Assembly (NCBI GenBank): GCA_937901435.1
Contig: CALGTJ010000250.1
Location: 1-17,007, forward strand
Direction: 5' to 3'
Origin: an uncultured Rhodobacter sp.
GTDB lineage: Bacteria > Pseudomonadota > Alphaproteobacteria > Rhodobacterales > Rhodobacteraceae
Length of the DNA: 17,007 nt
Part shown: one piece after another, positions 1-8,256 of the stretch
How the letters are laid out: each line of letters begins with the position of its first letter
Numbering within the stretch: the first letter of the stretch is position 1
Program-made: the position numbers and the translations under genes
The notes under the pieces: generated by a model
Told to the model about the DNA's origin: nothing
The model's input: only the letters and a program-made list of their open reading frames with translations
Databases searched by the model: none

Positions 1-1000
1 CAATCCAAACAGATGAAACGCGCCAGGCTCACCTCAGGTCCATGGACCGCCCCCCCTATCATAGGGCCCCGCGTCTCGGACCACGGGCCTTTAGTGTTAG
101 CGTTGTAAATTCATTCGACGTTGGTTTTGTTTGCCAGCACCAACTGAGGAAGCAGACATTGCTTAGGCTAAGCATCAACGACTGTTATGCGGACAAACCC
201 GACCTTGACAAATTGACCTTAAAAGTCTGCTTTTGGAAAGGTCGTTTCTGTTCAACTCCTCCTACGCAGCGCGAACCAGTTTTCTGCAACACCTTGGCGA
301 AACCCCGTCACTTGCGAATAAGTGCCGAAGCTTATGTGCCTAATCGCCGAAAGCGGCGTTTGATCCGTATACAGATCAACCTTGCACTCGATGCAGTCAC
401 CGCTCTTGACCGGTCCTGGAGGCGCAGCATCGAGTACCGGTAAGGGCTTGTTCCGGCAGCCCTCTGCGATGGCCGAGTCAAAGAGATTGATGATGTCCGG
501 TTACCCGTTCCAACCGGCGAAAAGTGTCAGTCCGAACAAGGCCGCATCAAGAAATTCCTGTGCTAGATGAGCAGCTGGAAAGTCGGTTGGTCCTGATTTC
601 CTGCTGCGCGACGAGGGATCGTCAGCGAAAAGACCATCCGCAAAAATGCGGCAACAACTTCAAGTCCCGGTTTCGGACGGGTGCTCTCCATCGCAGCCAA
701 CGCAGTATTACCTGCCTCCATCAGTTTTGATTCACTCAAAATGACCCTCTTTGCGAAGGGCGAGGTGTCAGCCTGCTCCCCGAGCCTCTGTCTGACATTT
801 GATGGCTTGCCTTGGAGCATACGGTAATTGGCCTCCCACCGAGCGCGGCTCAAGCCAGACGCTGGCATTCTATCAAACTTCGCTTATCGATTGCGGATTT
901 GCGAAAAGGTGACCCTTTTTCCAACGCGTTAACACAGCGCTCGTCAGGGCGGGCATGGATGTCTCCGGCTCTTTGGTTCTTAGGAAAGTCATAAAAAGCA
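1..1000. other. Gene-poor left flank, no recognisable gene
   Basis: About 1 kb with no open frame that I can assign to a family. The open frames here are short (60 to 133 codons), overlap on both strands, lack convincing ribosome binding sites and have low-complexity Arg/Ser-rich translations typical of non-coding frames. A minus-strand stretch between roughly 500 and 245 stays open and has a Cys-x-x-Cys pair. Another minus-strand frame (868 to 563, 101 codons) is also open. Either could be a remnant of a decayed gene, but I recognise neither. No IS ends, tRNA or strong terminator were seen. Confidence 0.55.
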
Positions 1001-1006
1001 ATTTGC

Positions 1007-1022
1007 ATATTATATATAATAT
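1007..1022. promoter_or_regulatory. Operator A: perfect 16-bp AT palindrome before dctP
   Basis: The 16 bases ATATTATATATAATAT are identical to their own reverse complement and contain the 9-mer ATATAATAT shared with four other sites in the window. A TTGACA (1022-1027) begins at its last base and could serve as a -35 box, with a weak TAAGCT at 1044-1049 as -10. A TATAAC at 1029-1034 is an alternative -10. Either way a bound protein would block transcription of dctPQM. The dctP start codon lies 84 bases downstream. Binding by the local GntR/FCD regulator is inferred. Confidence 0.7.
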
Positions 1023-1106
1023 TGACATTATAACTCTCCCGGGTAAGCTGTTTTGGACGAGACTGTGCCGGAAGACTCGGCAGCACAAGCTTCATGGGAG
1101 AAAAAC

Positions 1107-2153
1107 ATGATAAAATTCAATAAGTTAATGGCATTCGCTCTGTCGGCATCCATTCTGGCTGCAGGGAGTGTATTCGCTGAGCAAAGGCTCAGCATGGCGA
1201 CTTCTTGGGGCGGCGGTCCACCGCTGGAGTGGGCGCAAGGCTTTGCTGATCTGGTGGGTGAAATGACCGATGGCGAGGTGACGATCGAAGTCTTCACCGC
1301 GGGCACTTTGGGAAGCCCGTTAAAGGTCGGTGAAACAGTCAGAAACGGTGTCGCCGAAGCCGGTCACACCTTCATTGGCTACGAATACGGGGCGGACAAG
1401 ACAACCGTTCTGTTCGGCGGGCGTCCCGGCGGGTTGACCGCAGATCAGATGCAGCATTGGCTCAGCCAGGGTGGTGGTGCAGAGATGTGGCGCGAGTACC
1501 GGATGGAAACCGCCGAACTCGTCGCATTCCCCTGTGCCTACATTCCGCGGGAAGGCGGGATGTTCTCAAGCAGACGCGTCCAAAGCGTCGGCGATTTCGA
1601 CGGGCTCAAACTGAGAACCGCTGGCGCATGGTCTGAAATTGCCGCGGGTCTGGGTGTCGCGACCGTTGTGACGCCGGGTGCCGAGGTCTATCAGGCGCTC
1701 GAGCGCGGTGTCGTGGACGCCGTGGAATGGTCGGCGCTGTCACTCAACCAGTCTTCGGGCTTCCATAAAGTTGCGCCCTACATCGTTCTTCCCGGTTTTC
1801 ACCAATCGACCGTCGTAATGGAATGCAGCTTCAATACCGAAGCCTGGGATCAGATCAGCGAACACAACCAGAACATGATCGAACATGCGGCCTATATTCA
1901 GGCGCACCGCGTGTATGAGCGGACGGGGAACGCGGATGCCGATGCCTACGCATTTTTCGAGGAGGCTGGTTCAGAATTTGTGACCGTCGATGACGAGGTT
2001 CTGGCGAAAGTTGCGGAACTGACCACTGAGTGGGAAGATGCGAATGCCGCAGAGCTTGGAGGCTGGTTCACCCGAGTTCTGGAAGACCAGCGCGCCTTCC
2101 AAGCCCGGTGGGTCAACGCGCATGAGTATCGCGATAGCAAGCCCACACAGTGA
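1107..2153 (+). CDS. dctP: TRAP transporter periplasmic substrate-binding protein (DctP family)
   Basis: This is the extracytoplasmic solute receptor of a TRAP transporter; it binds the solute in the periplasm and delivers it to the membrane subunits encoded just downstream. The 348-residue product starts at the ATG at 1107, preceded by GGGAG, and begins with a classical Sec signal peptide (residues 1-24, Lys-rich start, hydrophobic core, cut after SVFA). An upstream ATG at 1053 would bury the signal peptide behind 18 acidic residues and was rejected. Around residues 166-210 it has the family pattern: L-R-T with Arg170, then P-G-A-E-V-Y-Q-A-L-E-R-G and D-A-V-E-W ending at Trp208. This resembles receptors of the TakP type, which bind monocarboxylic 2-oxo or 2-hydroxy acids through Arg, Trp and a cation. 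That hints at an organic-acid ligand but does not identify it. Confidence 0.93.
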   Translation: MIKFNKLMAFALSASILAAGSVFAEQRLSMATSWGGGPPLEWAQGFADLVGEMTDGEVTIEVFTAGTLGSPLKVGETVRNGVAEAGHTFIGYEYGADKTTVLFGGRPGGLTADQMQHWLSQGGGAEMWREYRMETAELVAFPCAYIPREGGMFSSRRVQSVGDFDGLKLRTAGAWSEIAAGLGVATVVTPGAEVYQALERGVVDAVEWSALSLNQSSGFHKVAPYIVLPGFHQSTVVMECSFNTEAWDQISEHNQNMIEHAAYIQAHRVYERTGNADADAYAFFEEAGSEFVTVDDEVLAKVAELTTEWEDANAAELGGWFTRVLEDQRAFQARWVNAHEYRDSKPTQ

Positions 2154-2173
2154 CCAAGAGGGTTTTGGGACAG

Positions 2174-2200
2174 GGGTCTTGCCGATTTTCATCGGCACCC
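2174..2200 (+). terminator. Intercistronic hairpin between dctP and dctQ
   Basis: GGGT, a CTT bulge, GCCGAT, loop TTTC, ATCGGC, ACCC: a six-base-pair perfect stem extended by four more pairs after a three-base bulge. No T-run follows, so it is unlikely to be a full terminator. In binding-protein operons such hairpins commonly protect the receptor mRNA or attenuate read-through, giving more receptor than membrane subunit. This is the likely role here, in the 101-base gap inside an otherwise tightly packed transporter operon. Confidence 0.55.
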
Positions 2201-2254
2201 TTGATCTCTGCCTGTATCTGATATCTCAAGCCGGCCGTCCGGGATCCTGCATAT

Positions 2255-2770
2255 ATGCTCACCATCGTTCGCCTGATCAATCTTGTAACTTGCGGCACCG
2301 GCAAGGTGGTTGCCTGGCTCATCGTCCCGCTAGCCGGGTCCATGCTGTGGGAGGTCGTTTCCCGATATGTCTTCGCGCGGCCCACGATCTGGGCTTACGA
2401 AGCAGCCTATATGCAGATGGGGGCACTGTTCCTGCTGGGCATTGCCTATGTCAGCCAGACCGATGGCCACGTGCGAGTCGATCTGTTCTATCATCGGTTT
2501 TCGGCACGTAAGAAGGCGCTTGTGGATCTGATTGGCCTCTTGCTGATCGCACCACTTGTCATCTGGCTGTGTTTTGGCCTTTGGGACTACTTCGAGCGAG
2601 CCTTGAACAGCGGCGAGCGATCGGGTCAGAGCATCTGGAACCCGGTGGTTTGGCCTGCGCGGTTGACGTTCTGGCTGGGCTTCATGCTCTTTGCCGCTCA
2701 GATTGTCGCCGACATCCTGAATGCGCTCTGCACACTCATAACCGGCCATGTGGCCAAGCGGACCTCCTGA
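2255..2770 (+). CDS. dctQ: TRAP transporter small permease subunit (DctQ family)
   Basis: Small integral membrane subunit of the TRAP transporter, which pairs with DctM in the inner membrane. The 171-residue product is normal length for the family and shows four hydrophobic segments (about residues 15-35, 50-68, 88-108 and 130-155). Between the second and third is the characteristic D-G-H-V-R-V-D stretch, and an acidic W-A-Y-E segment precedes the second. The ribosome binding site is weak (GGGATC upstream). Its TGA overlaps the ATG of dctM by one base, so the two are translationally coupled. It is separated from dctP by 101 bases containing a hairpin. Confidence 0.92.
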   Translation: MLTIVRLINLVTCGTGKVVAWLIVPLAGSMLWEVVSRYVFARPTIWAYEAAYMQMGALFLLGIAYVSQTDGHVRVDLFYHRFSARKKALVDLIGLLLIAPLVIWLCFGLWDYFERALNSGERSGQSIWNPVVWPARLTFWLGFMLFAAQIVADILNALCTLITGHVAKRTS

Positions 2771-4089
2771 TGGATATCGCACTTCTCATGTTTCCGGCCT
2801 TGCTGGTGTTGCTGCTGGTCGGGATACCGGTCGCCTATTCGCTCTTTGCCGTCTCGTTGGTGTTCGGGTTCATCCGCTTCGGCGACAAGGCGGTGTTTCA
2901 GTTCGTCTCCAAAGTTCAGGATGTAGGCGGAAACTACATCCTCGCCGCGGTCCCGCTTTTTGTGTTCATGGGGTGCATGCTTGAACGCGCTGGAATTGCA
3001 GAGAGACTGTTCGAGGCGCTCTATCTCTGGACCCGTCGCCTGCCTGGAGGCCTTGCCGTTGGGGCGGTTTTGCTGGGAGTAATCTTTGCTGCGGCCAGCG
3101 GGGTGGTGGGTGCCACGGAAACCGTCATCGGGCTTTTGGCGATCCCCATCATGATGAAGTACGGATACAACAAGTCGCTGATCGCGGGCACAATCTGCGC
3201 AGGCGGATCGCTTGGCACTGTGATCCCGCCGTCAGTATTGGTGGTCATTCTGGCACCGATCGCGGATGTGTCTGTGGGGGATCTTTTTGCCGGTCTGCTT
3301 TTCCCAGGTCTTCTGATGGCGATGCTTTTTGTTCTCTACATCGTAATCAGATGTGCGTTGAATCCGGCGCTTGCCCCTCGTGAAATGGCCGATAAAGGCC
3401 CGGAAGTGCCTTTGTTGACGATGATCCGGATGACTGTTTTTGCCGTGCTACCCCCGCTTTTTCTGATCTTCACAGTTCTTGGAACAATCCTGATGGGCCT
3501 TGCGACGACGACAGAAGCGGCAGCCTGTGGCGCTGTTGGCGCTACATTGCTGACCCTGATGAACAGGCGATTGAGCATTCAGGTGTTGGGCGATGCGGCG
3601 CAAAAGACCGTGCGGATCACGGTGATGATGCTGACCATCCTGCTTGCGGGCAGCATGTTTGCCGGTGTCTTCATCGCGTCGGGGGGCGTTGGCGATGTGC
3701 GGGCATTGTTGGACGCAGCAAACCTGACCCCGTGGCATACATTGCTATTGATCCTCTTTATCGCCTTCATCTCGGGCTTCGCGCTGGATCTGGTGTCGGT
3801 CGTCTTGGTGATGATCCCCATCTCGATGCCGATCATCACGTCACTGGACTTCGATCCGGTGTGGTTCTGCATCCTCTTTCTGGTGATGATTCAGACCAGC
3901 TATTTGACGCCGCCGATGGCGCCAGCGATTTTCTATCTGCGCGCCATTAGTCCACCGGAAATCACTTTGGCTGACATGTATCGTGGCGTCATTCCATTTA
4001 TCGGGCTGCAGTTGTTGACGCTTGTGCTGATTTTGATCTTCCCGCAGATCGCGCTTTATCTGCCTTCGCAGATTACAGGCTTCCGATAG
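2770..4089 (+). CDS. dctM: TRAP transporter large permease subunit (DctM family)
   Basis: Large membrane subunit that carries the solute across the inner membrane, driven by the Na+ or proton gradient as in other TRAP systems. The product has 439 residues, close to the usual 425-440, and is hydrophobic throughout with about a dozen membrane segments. Family signatures are A-A-S-G-V-V-G-A-T at 108-116 and G-G-S-L-G-T-V-I-P-P-S at 145-155, plus a symmetric Y-L-T-P-P-M-A-P stretch in the second half. The start at 2770 overlaps the dctQ stop (TGATG); an in-frame extension upstream to 2569 runs inside dctQ and is not hydrophobic, so it was rejected. The gene ends 45 bases from the stop of the convergent ferredoxin reductase gene, with no obvious terminator between. 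Confidence 0.95.
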   Translation: MDIALLMFPALLVLLLVGIPVAYSLFAVSLVFGFIRFGDKAVFQFVSKVQDVGGNYILAAVPLFVFMGCMLERAGIAERLFEALYLWTRRLPGGLAVGAVLLGVIFAAASGVVGATETVIGLLAIPIMMKYGYNKSLIAGTICAGGSLGTVIPPSVLVVILAPIADVSVGDLFAGLLFPGLLMAMLFVLYIVIRCALNPALAPREMADKGPEVPLLTMIRMTVFAVLPPLFLIFTVLGTILMGLATTTEAAACGAVGATLLTLMNRRLSIQVLGDAAQKTVRITVMMLTILLAGSMFAGVFIASGGVGDVRALLDAANLTPWHTLLLILFIAFISGFALDLVSVVLVMIPISMPIITSLDFDPVWFCILFLVMIQTSYLTPPMAPAIFYLRAISPPEITLADMYRGVIPFIGLQLLTLVLILIFPQIALYLPSQITGFR

Positions 4090-4134
4090 TCTGGGGCATC
4101 TTCGGCAGGTCGATCCAACCAGAATGGACGCGCT

Positions 4135-5346
4135 TCAAGACTTGAGCAAGACTTTCAGATTGACAGATTGATCAGCTATCTGTGCAGGTGGCGGAGATTT
4201 GCCCGTCTCGATCAGGCGTTTGGCGATTATATAGGTTTTGGGCTCATTGATTATATCCACGCTGAGCAGTCTTTCGCCTGCGTAGTACCAGTGCGATATT
4301 GCATCTGGGTTTACGCCAGGACGGGTCACAATCCGATCGTATCCCGGGCTGAGGCCGACCATCTGCAGCTTCAAGTCGAACTGATCGGACCAGAACCAGG
4401 CCGTCGGTGCATAAGGTCGCGACTGGCCCATGATGTTTGCGGCAACGACCTCTCCCATCTCGATGGCGTTGCCGACGCTTTCCAGCCGAGTGATCTGATC
4501 GGCCATCGGGAAGGCTGCGCAATCCCCGGCGGCCCAAATGCCCGGCTGGGATGTCTGGCAGGTTGGATCGACAAGGATGCCGTTCTCTGTCGCCAGCCCC
4601 GCTGATTTGGCGAGCGTGACGTTCGGATCAATCCCTATTCCGACGATCACGCAATCCGCAGCCACATGCGCGCCATCTGACAATATTGCACCCTTCACTT
4701 GGTCAGTTCCAACGAACGCTGACAGACCTACACCTTCACGGATGTCGACACCCTTACGCTTGTGCGCGGCGCGGATGGCATCGGCTGTTGGCGGTCCGGC
4801 GACGCGCCCCAGAATTCGGGGACCCGCTTCGATGAGGGTCACGCGAAGCCCGCGTTCAGCCGCGGCGGCCGCAACCTCTAGCCCGATGTATCCACCGCCG
4901 ACGATCAAAGCGTGTTGCGCCGTTCCGAAAGCTTGCGAAATGCGTTGTGCATCGGCGAGGGTGCGCAGGCCGTGGACGCCGTGCAAACCGCGGATTATGG
5001 CATTGGGCAATGCGCGTGGCGTGGCGCCAGTTGCCAATACCAGTGCGTCAAAGGCGAAGGCTTCACCTCGTAGCTGCAACGTTCGCGCCGTCGTATCGAT
5101 GCCCAAAACAGGCTCGCTTGGACGAAGAGCGATCTGGTTTTCCTCAAAGAACTCTGATGGGCGCAGGGTAGCACCGGACGCATCCACAGAGGCCTTCAAG
5201 GATCCCTTGGAGAGCGGCGGTCGATCGTACGGCAGGGCACCTTCATCGCCAAAAAGCGTGATAGCCCCTGTATAGTCCAGTTCACGTAATCTGCGCGCGA
5301 CGGAAAAGCCCGCGAGACCAGCGCCGACAATCGCGACATGTCTCAT
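4135..5346 (-). CDS. FAD-dependent ferredoxin reductase (MocF/BenC-class, NAD(P)H)
   Basis: Flavoprotein that would take electrons from NAD(P)H and pass them to the Rieske ferredoxin encoded just upstream. The 403-residue product has the N-terminal FAD Rossmann motif G-A-G-L-A-G (8-13), Y-D-R-P-P-L-S-K at 40-47, A-T-G-A-T-P-R at 105-111, a second nucleotide-binding motif G-G-G-Y-I-G-L-E at 150-157 for NAD(P)H, and W-A-A-G-D-C at 271-276 that contacts the flavin. A C-terminal reductase domain follows (about 315-400). Length and order match the ferredoxin reductases of oxygenase systems. It is the last gene of a three-gene minus-strand operon, 62 bases after the ferredoxin. The order hydroxylase-ferredoxin-reductase resembles rhizopine mocD-mocE-mocF, but a role in rhizopine use is not implied. 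Confidence 0.92.
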   Translation of the reverse strand: MRHVAIVGAGLAGFSVARRLRELDYTGAITLFGDEGALPYDRPPLSKGSLKASVDASGATLRPSEFFEENQIALRPSEPVLGIDTTARTLQLRGEAFAFDALVLATGATPRALPNAIIRGLHGVHGLRTLADAQRISQAFGTAQHALIVGGGYIGLEVAAAAAERGLRVTLIEAGPRILGRVAGPPTADAIRAAHKRKGVDIREGVGLSAFVGTDQVKGAILSDGAHVAADCVIVGIGIDPNVTLAKSAGLATENGILVDPTCQTSQPGIWAAGDCAAFPMADQITRLESVGNAIEMGEVVAANIMGQSRPYAPTAWFWSDQFDLKLQMVGLSPGYDRIVTRPGVNPDAISHWYYAGERLLSVDIINEPKTYIIAKRLIETGKSPPPAQIADQSVNLKVLLKS

Positions 5347-5408
5347 GTCGAGGGCTGTCCAAGAGCTGGAAATCGGGGCATCGGGCGCATCTGCGAACCC
5401 AACATCGC

Positions 5409-5726
5409 TCAGGCTGGGACGTCGATATAGACATCGCCGTCCTCGACCTTCGTTGGGTAGGTATTCAAATCAACGCATACAGGCGCCGAGAGGGCTTTGC
5501 CGTTTGTGACGTCAAAGCGTCCCTGGTGCAGTGGGCATTCGATCACCGTGCCGATCACCAGCCCGTCCTCAAGTTGCGCGACCTCATGGGTGCAGATGCC
5601 GTCGGTCGCAAAGAAACCTTTGGGCGTATTGTAGACAGCCAGTTTCTGACCGTTGAGCTCAACGCCCAGCACATCTTCCTCGTCGACATCATTTGCGGCG
5701 CAGGCCAGAACCCAATTGCTCGACAT
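5409..5726 (-). CDS. Rieske [2Fe-2S] ferredoxin (MocE-like)
   Basis: Small cytoplasmic electron carrier of 105 residues. The Rieske ligands are all present: Cys45-x-His47 (G-I-C-T-H) and Cys64-x-x-His67 (C-P-L-H-Q-G), about 17 residues apart as usual. No membrane anchor or signal is seen, so it is a soluble oxygenase-type ferredoxin rather than a bc1 subunit. It sits between the membrane hydroxylase (21 bases upstream) and the reductase (62 bases downstream), which makes it the natural shuttle from the reductase to the di-iron hydroxylase. A GGGAG lies about eight bases before the start. Closest known arrangement: MocE of rhizopine catabolism, which works with a desaturase-type hydroxylase rather than a Rieske oxygenase. 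Confidence 0.93.
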   Translation of the reverse strand: MSSNWVLACAANDVDEEDVLGVELNGQKLAVYNTPKGFFATDGICTHEVAQLEDGLVIGTVIECPLHQGRFDVTNGKALSAPVCVDLNTYPTKVEDGDVYIDVPA

Positions 5727-5747
5727 ACCGATCTCCCGTCTTGATAG

Positions 5748-6746
5748 TTAGTGGCTTGTGGGCATTTCCAGCGCATCTTTCTCGATGCTCAGGTGCCGGT
5801 TGCGCATCGCCTTGTACACATCGATTGTGATCGGGATCGCCCCTTGCGGCTCCGGCAGCTTGTCCTTGATCTCTTCGTTCAACTTTGGCAGCGCGTGAAA
5901 CGGCACCGTCGGGGCAAAGTGATGCTCGATGTGGTAGGACATGTTCCAGTAATAGAGATCGATGAACCAGTTCGGCTTGATCGAGCGCGTGGTGTGCGCA
6001 AGGTTTAGATCGTCTTCGGCCATCTCGAAATGCTGGGTGCCGACATAGGTCATGTTGATCATGTCTCCGACGATTTTGGGGATGACGTAGAACCAGACCA
6101 GCGCCATAGACTGGAAGTAGACCGAGACTGCCGCAGCGACGACCCAGATGCCAACGAAGATCATCGAGTTGCGCTGCATCGGCCAGAGCTCGGTTTCCGG
6201 CGTGAACTCGCGGGTCCGGGCGGAGAATCTACCGAACGCATGCAGCAGCGCGATCTTGATAAAGAGATAATGATATTCCAGCGACGTGTACCAGCGCAGA
6301 TATGTCAGCAGGTTGACCTTTTGGCGGATTGTGAAAGGCATCTGGGCGTCTTTTTCCCAGAACCAAGTATATGTGTGGTGTTCGGCATGGCTGTACCGGC
6401 GATAGAGAGGTTCTTGGCCGAACAAGGTGGACGAGAACCAGAAAACCGTCTCGTTCAGCCAACGCGATTTGAACGCCGTGCCATGGGCGCATTCATGGCT
6501 GAGCGAATAGGCAAAAAGCGACATCGTTCCGCCGAAGAGTATTACTGTCGGAACAACCCAAATAGTCCCCCAAGAGATGTAGTAAAGCCAGCCGTAAAAG
6601 CTGATTGATAAAACGCTGAGCAGAAGGCGTATCAGGGGGATCGTATCGCTGCGGCGCATAAATCCCTTCAGCTTCTTTCGCTCGATATGCACTCCTTCGA
6701 GACTTGGAGGGACCCATGGATCTGCATCGATCGCTGGCTTTGACAT
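5748..6746 (-). CDS. Membrane di-iron hydroxylase, fatty-acid-desaturase superfamily (MocD-like)
   Basis: Integral membrane di-iron oxygenase of 332 residues, the catalytic part of the three-component system. All three histidine boxes are present: H-E-C-A-H at 84-88, H-A-E-H-H at 120-124 and H-I-E-H-H at 272-276, with further histidines at 239 and 251. Hydrophobic segments lie near 38-58, 61-80, 155-170 and 195-225. Such enzymes hydroxylate or oxidatively demethylate an unactivated C-H with O2; MocD is thought to demethylate 3-O-methyl-scyllo-inosamine. I chose the ATG at 6746 because a full AGGAGG lies just upstream (6751-6756 on the complement); the ATG at 6806 would give a 20-residue AT-derived extension that reads through the promoter and operator. 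No sugar or inositol genes are nearby, so the substrate is probably different here. Confidence 0.9.
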   Translation of the reverse strand: MSKPAIDADPWVPPSLEGVHIERKKLKGFMRRSDTIPLIRLLLSVLSISFYGWLYYISWGTIWVVPTVILFGGTMSLFAYSLSHECAHGTAFKSRWLNETVFWFSSTLFGQEPLYRRYSHAEHHTYTWFWEKDAQMPFTIRQKVNLLTYLRWYTSLEYHYLFIKIALLHAFGRFSARTREFTPETELWPMQRNSMIFVGIWVVAAAVSVYFQSMALVWFYVIPKIVGDMINMTYVGTQHFEMAEDDLNLAHTTRSIKPNWFIDLYYWNMSYHIEHHFAPTVPFHALPKLNEEIKDKLPEPQGAIPITIDVYKAMRNRHLSIEKDALEMPTSH

Positions 6747-6775
6747 GAATTCCTCCTGTCTCGTTACATGGAAGT

Positions 6776-6803
6776 AAAATACTATATAATATATAATTGT
6801 CAA
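6776..6803 (-). promoter_or_regulatory. Sigma-70-type promoter of the hydroxylase operon
   Basis: On the minus strand a perfect -35 TTGACA (6803 to 6798) is followed after 16 bases by TATTTT (6781 to 6776), a four-of-six match to the -10 consensus. Operator B occupies the spacer. The predicted start of transcription lies about 20 to 25 bases before the AGGAGG and ATG of the hydroxylase gene. The -35 is clear; the exact -10 is uncertain because the spacer is itself AT-rich. Confidence 0.5.
6783..6795. promoter_or_regulatory. Operator B: TATATA-A-TATATA before the hydroxylase operon
   Basis: Thirteen-base inverted repeat, two TATATA arms around a central A, identical to the site at 8261-8273 and containing the shared 9-mer ATATAATAT. 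It lies between the hydroxylase gene start (6746) and the stop of the upstream dehydrogenase gene (6849), so the operon has its own control region rather than depending on read-through. It fills the spacer of the promoter described at 6776-6803, so a bound repressor would exclude RNA polymerase. The match to the other four sites points to the local GntR/FCD regulator; that is inferred. Confidence 0.72.
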
Positions 6804-6848
6804 CACCAGATCTCTGCAGTTGCGTGCACCAAATGCATGATTGATGCC

Positions 6849-8219
6849 TTAATCGCGGATGAGCTTGCCTGGATTCAAAATGCCCCTTGGGTCGAACATG
6901 TGTTTCATCTCGCCCATCACGTCCCAAGCGGCCCCGTGTTCTGCTTCCATCAGGTCGCGCTTGCCCTGTCCGATCCCGTGCTCACCAGAGATCGTGCCGC
7001 CCACGTCCAATGCGCGCTGCGCCATGCGGTTGGCCAGATTTTTGGCGATCTTCAGGTCCTCCATATTGCCGTCTTGCACCATCAGCTGGGCGTGGAAGTT
7101 CCCGTCCCCCACGTGCCCAATGATGGCCCCTGGTATGGTCGACCCGTCAATATCGGAGCGCGCCGCCTCGATCATGTCAGGCAGGTGCGAGATTGGCACG
7201 CAGATATCCGTCACGACAGATCGACGACCGGGATGCATCGCGCCCATAGCCTCATAGGCACCATGCCGTGCCTGCCAGAGTGCGTTTCGGTCTTCCGCTC
7301 TGGTTTTCCAGAAAAAGTTGGTCCCATTACAGTCTGTGACAATCGTGCCGACCGTCTCTGCCTGTTCGCGCACGCTATCATCGGAGCCGTGAAACTCGAG
7401 GAACAGATGCGGCGTGTCAGGCAATTGGAGCCCGAACCGTACGTTCAGGGCTTCAATGTACCCCGCATCCAAAAGCTCCATTCGGGCGATGGGGATGCCC
7501 ATCTGGATTGTTGTCACGACCGCTTGCACAGCATCCGCGACAGATGCGAACGCGCAGGAGGCAGCCGAGATCGCTTCGGGTACGCCATGCAGTTTCACGG
7601 TCAGCTGGGTGATCACCCCCAACGTGCCCTCGGATCCAATAAATGCACCTGTCAGATCATACCCGGCGGATGACTTGCGAGCTCGGGTTCCTGTGCGAAT
7701 AATCCGTCCATCCGCCAGAACCACCTCTAGCGCACTGACATTGTCACGCATCGTACCATAGCGCAGCGCCGTTGTTCCCGAAGCGCGCGTGGCGGCCATG
7801 CCCCCCATGGACGCATTGGCCCCAGGATCAACCGAGAAGAACAACCCCGTCGCGCGCAAGTCTTCATTGAGCTGCTCTCGAGTCACACCCGGCTGAACCA
7901 CCGCATCCATATCTTCCGGGCTCACTGCCATGACTGCGTTCATTGCCATCATATTCAGCACGAGGCCGCCCCTCGTCGGTAGATGCTGACCTTCCAGCGC
8001 AGTCCCTGCCGCCCACGCGGTCACCGGACAGGCCTCTTCGTGGCAGACCGCCAAGACCTGCGAAACTTCCTGCGTGGTTTTGACGAAGGCAACAGCGTCG
8101 GGCATAGCTTCCGGAAAATGCGCTTCGTTTCGGGCGTGCTCGGCTCTGACGGCCCGGGTGGCGGCCAGCCTGTTACCGAGGATCTCGGCAATGCGATCTT
8201 TCGCCTCTTTCACAGACAT
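6849..8219 (-). CDS. FAD-binding 2-hydroxyacid dehydrogenase (D-lactate dehydrogenase / GlcD family)
   Basis: Flavoprotein of 456 residues that oxidises a 2-hydroxyacid, usually the D-isomer, to a 2-oxoacid and passes electrons to the respiratory chain or an electron-transfer flavoprotein. The N-terminal PCMH-type FAD domain (about 35-215) holds P-x-T-A-W-A-A-G-T, D-P-G-A-N-A-S-M-G-G near 131-140 and I-G-S-E-G-T-L-G near 194-201. The C-terminal FAD-oxidase domain has G-H-V-G-D-G-N-F-H at 368-376 and S-G-E-H-G-I-G at 411-417, supplying the metal-binding His369, His376, Glu413 and His414 typical of D-lactate dehydrogenases. It lies alone between two operator-bearing gaps. Substrate specificity cannot be read from the sequence; lactate, glycolate, 2-hydroxyglutarate and pantoate-like acids are all conceivable. 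Confidence 0.9.
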   Translation of the reverse strand: MSVKEAKDRIAEILGNRLAATRAVRAEHARNEAHFPEAMPDAVAFVKTTQEVSQVLAVCHEEACPVTAWAAGTALEGQHLPTRGGLVLNMMAMNAVMAVSPEDMDAVVQPGVTREQLNEDLRATGLFFSVDPGANASMGGMAATRASGTTALRYGTMRDNVSALEVVLADGRIIRTGTRARKSSAGYDLTGAFIGSEGTLGVITQLTVKLHGVPEAISAASCAFASVADAVQAVVTTIQMGIPIARMELLDAGYIEALNVRFGLQLPDTPHLFLEFHGSDDSVREQAETVGTIVTDCNGTNFFWKTRAEDRNALWQARHGAYEAMGAMHPGRRSVVTDICVPISHLPDMIEAARSDIDGSTIPGAIIGHVGDGNFHAQLMVQDGNMEDLKIAKNLANRMAQRALDVGGTISGEHGIGQGKRDLMEAEHGAAWDVMGEMKHMFDPRGILNPGKLIRD

Positions 8220-8256
8220 GCACGATATCCCTGACTATTAATCCCAAGTACAAGAA

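Noticed and set aside
563..868. Minus-strand 101-codon frame as a real gene
   Set aside because: No recognisable domain, no clear ribosome binding site, and it lies in a region where several equally poor frames overlap.
1053..1106. Upstream in-frame ATG extending the TRAP receptor by 18 residues
   Set aside because: It would place acidic residues before a normal Sec signal peptide and has no ribosome binding site; the ATG at 1107 has GGGAG at proper spacing.
4090..4134. Bidirectional terminator between the convergent dctM and reductase genes
   Set aside because: The 45-base gap shows no stable GC hairpin with a T-run on either strand.
6768..7673. Long plus-strand frame (301 codons) opposite the hydroxyacid dehydrogenase
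   Set aside because: Antisense shadow of a gene with full family motifs; the translation is His- and Arg-rich with no domain.
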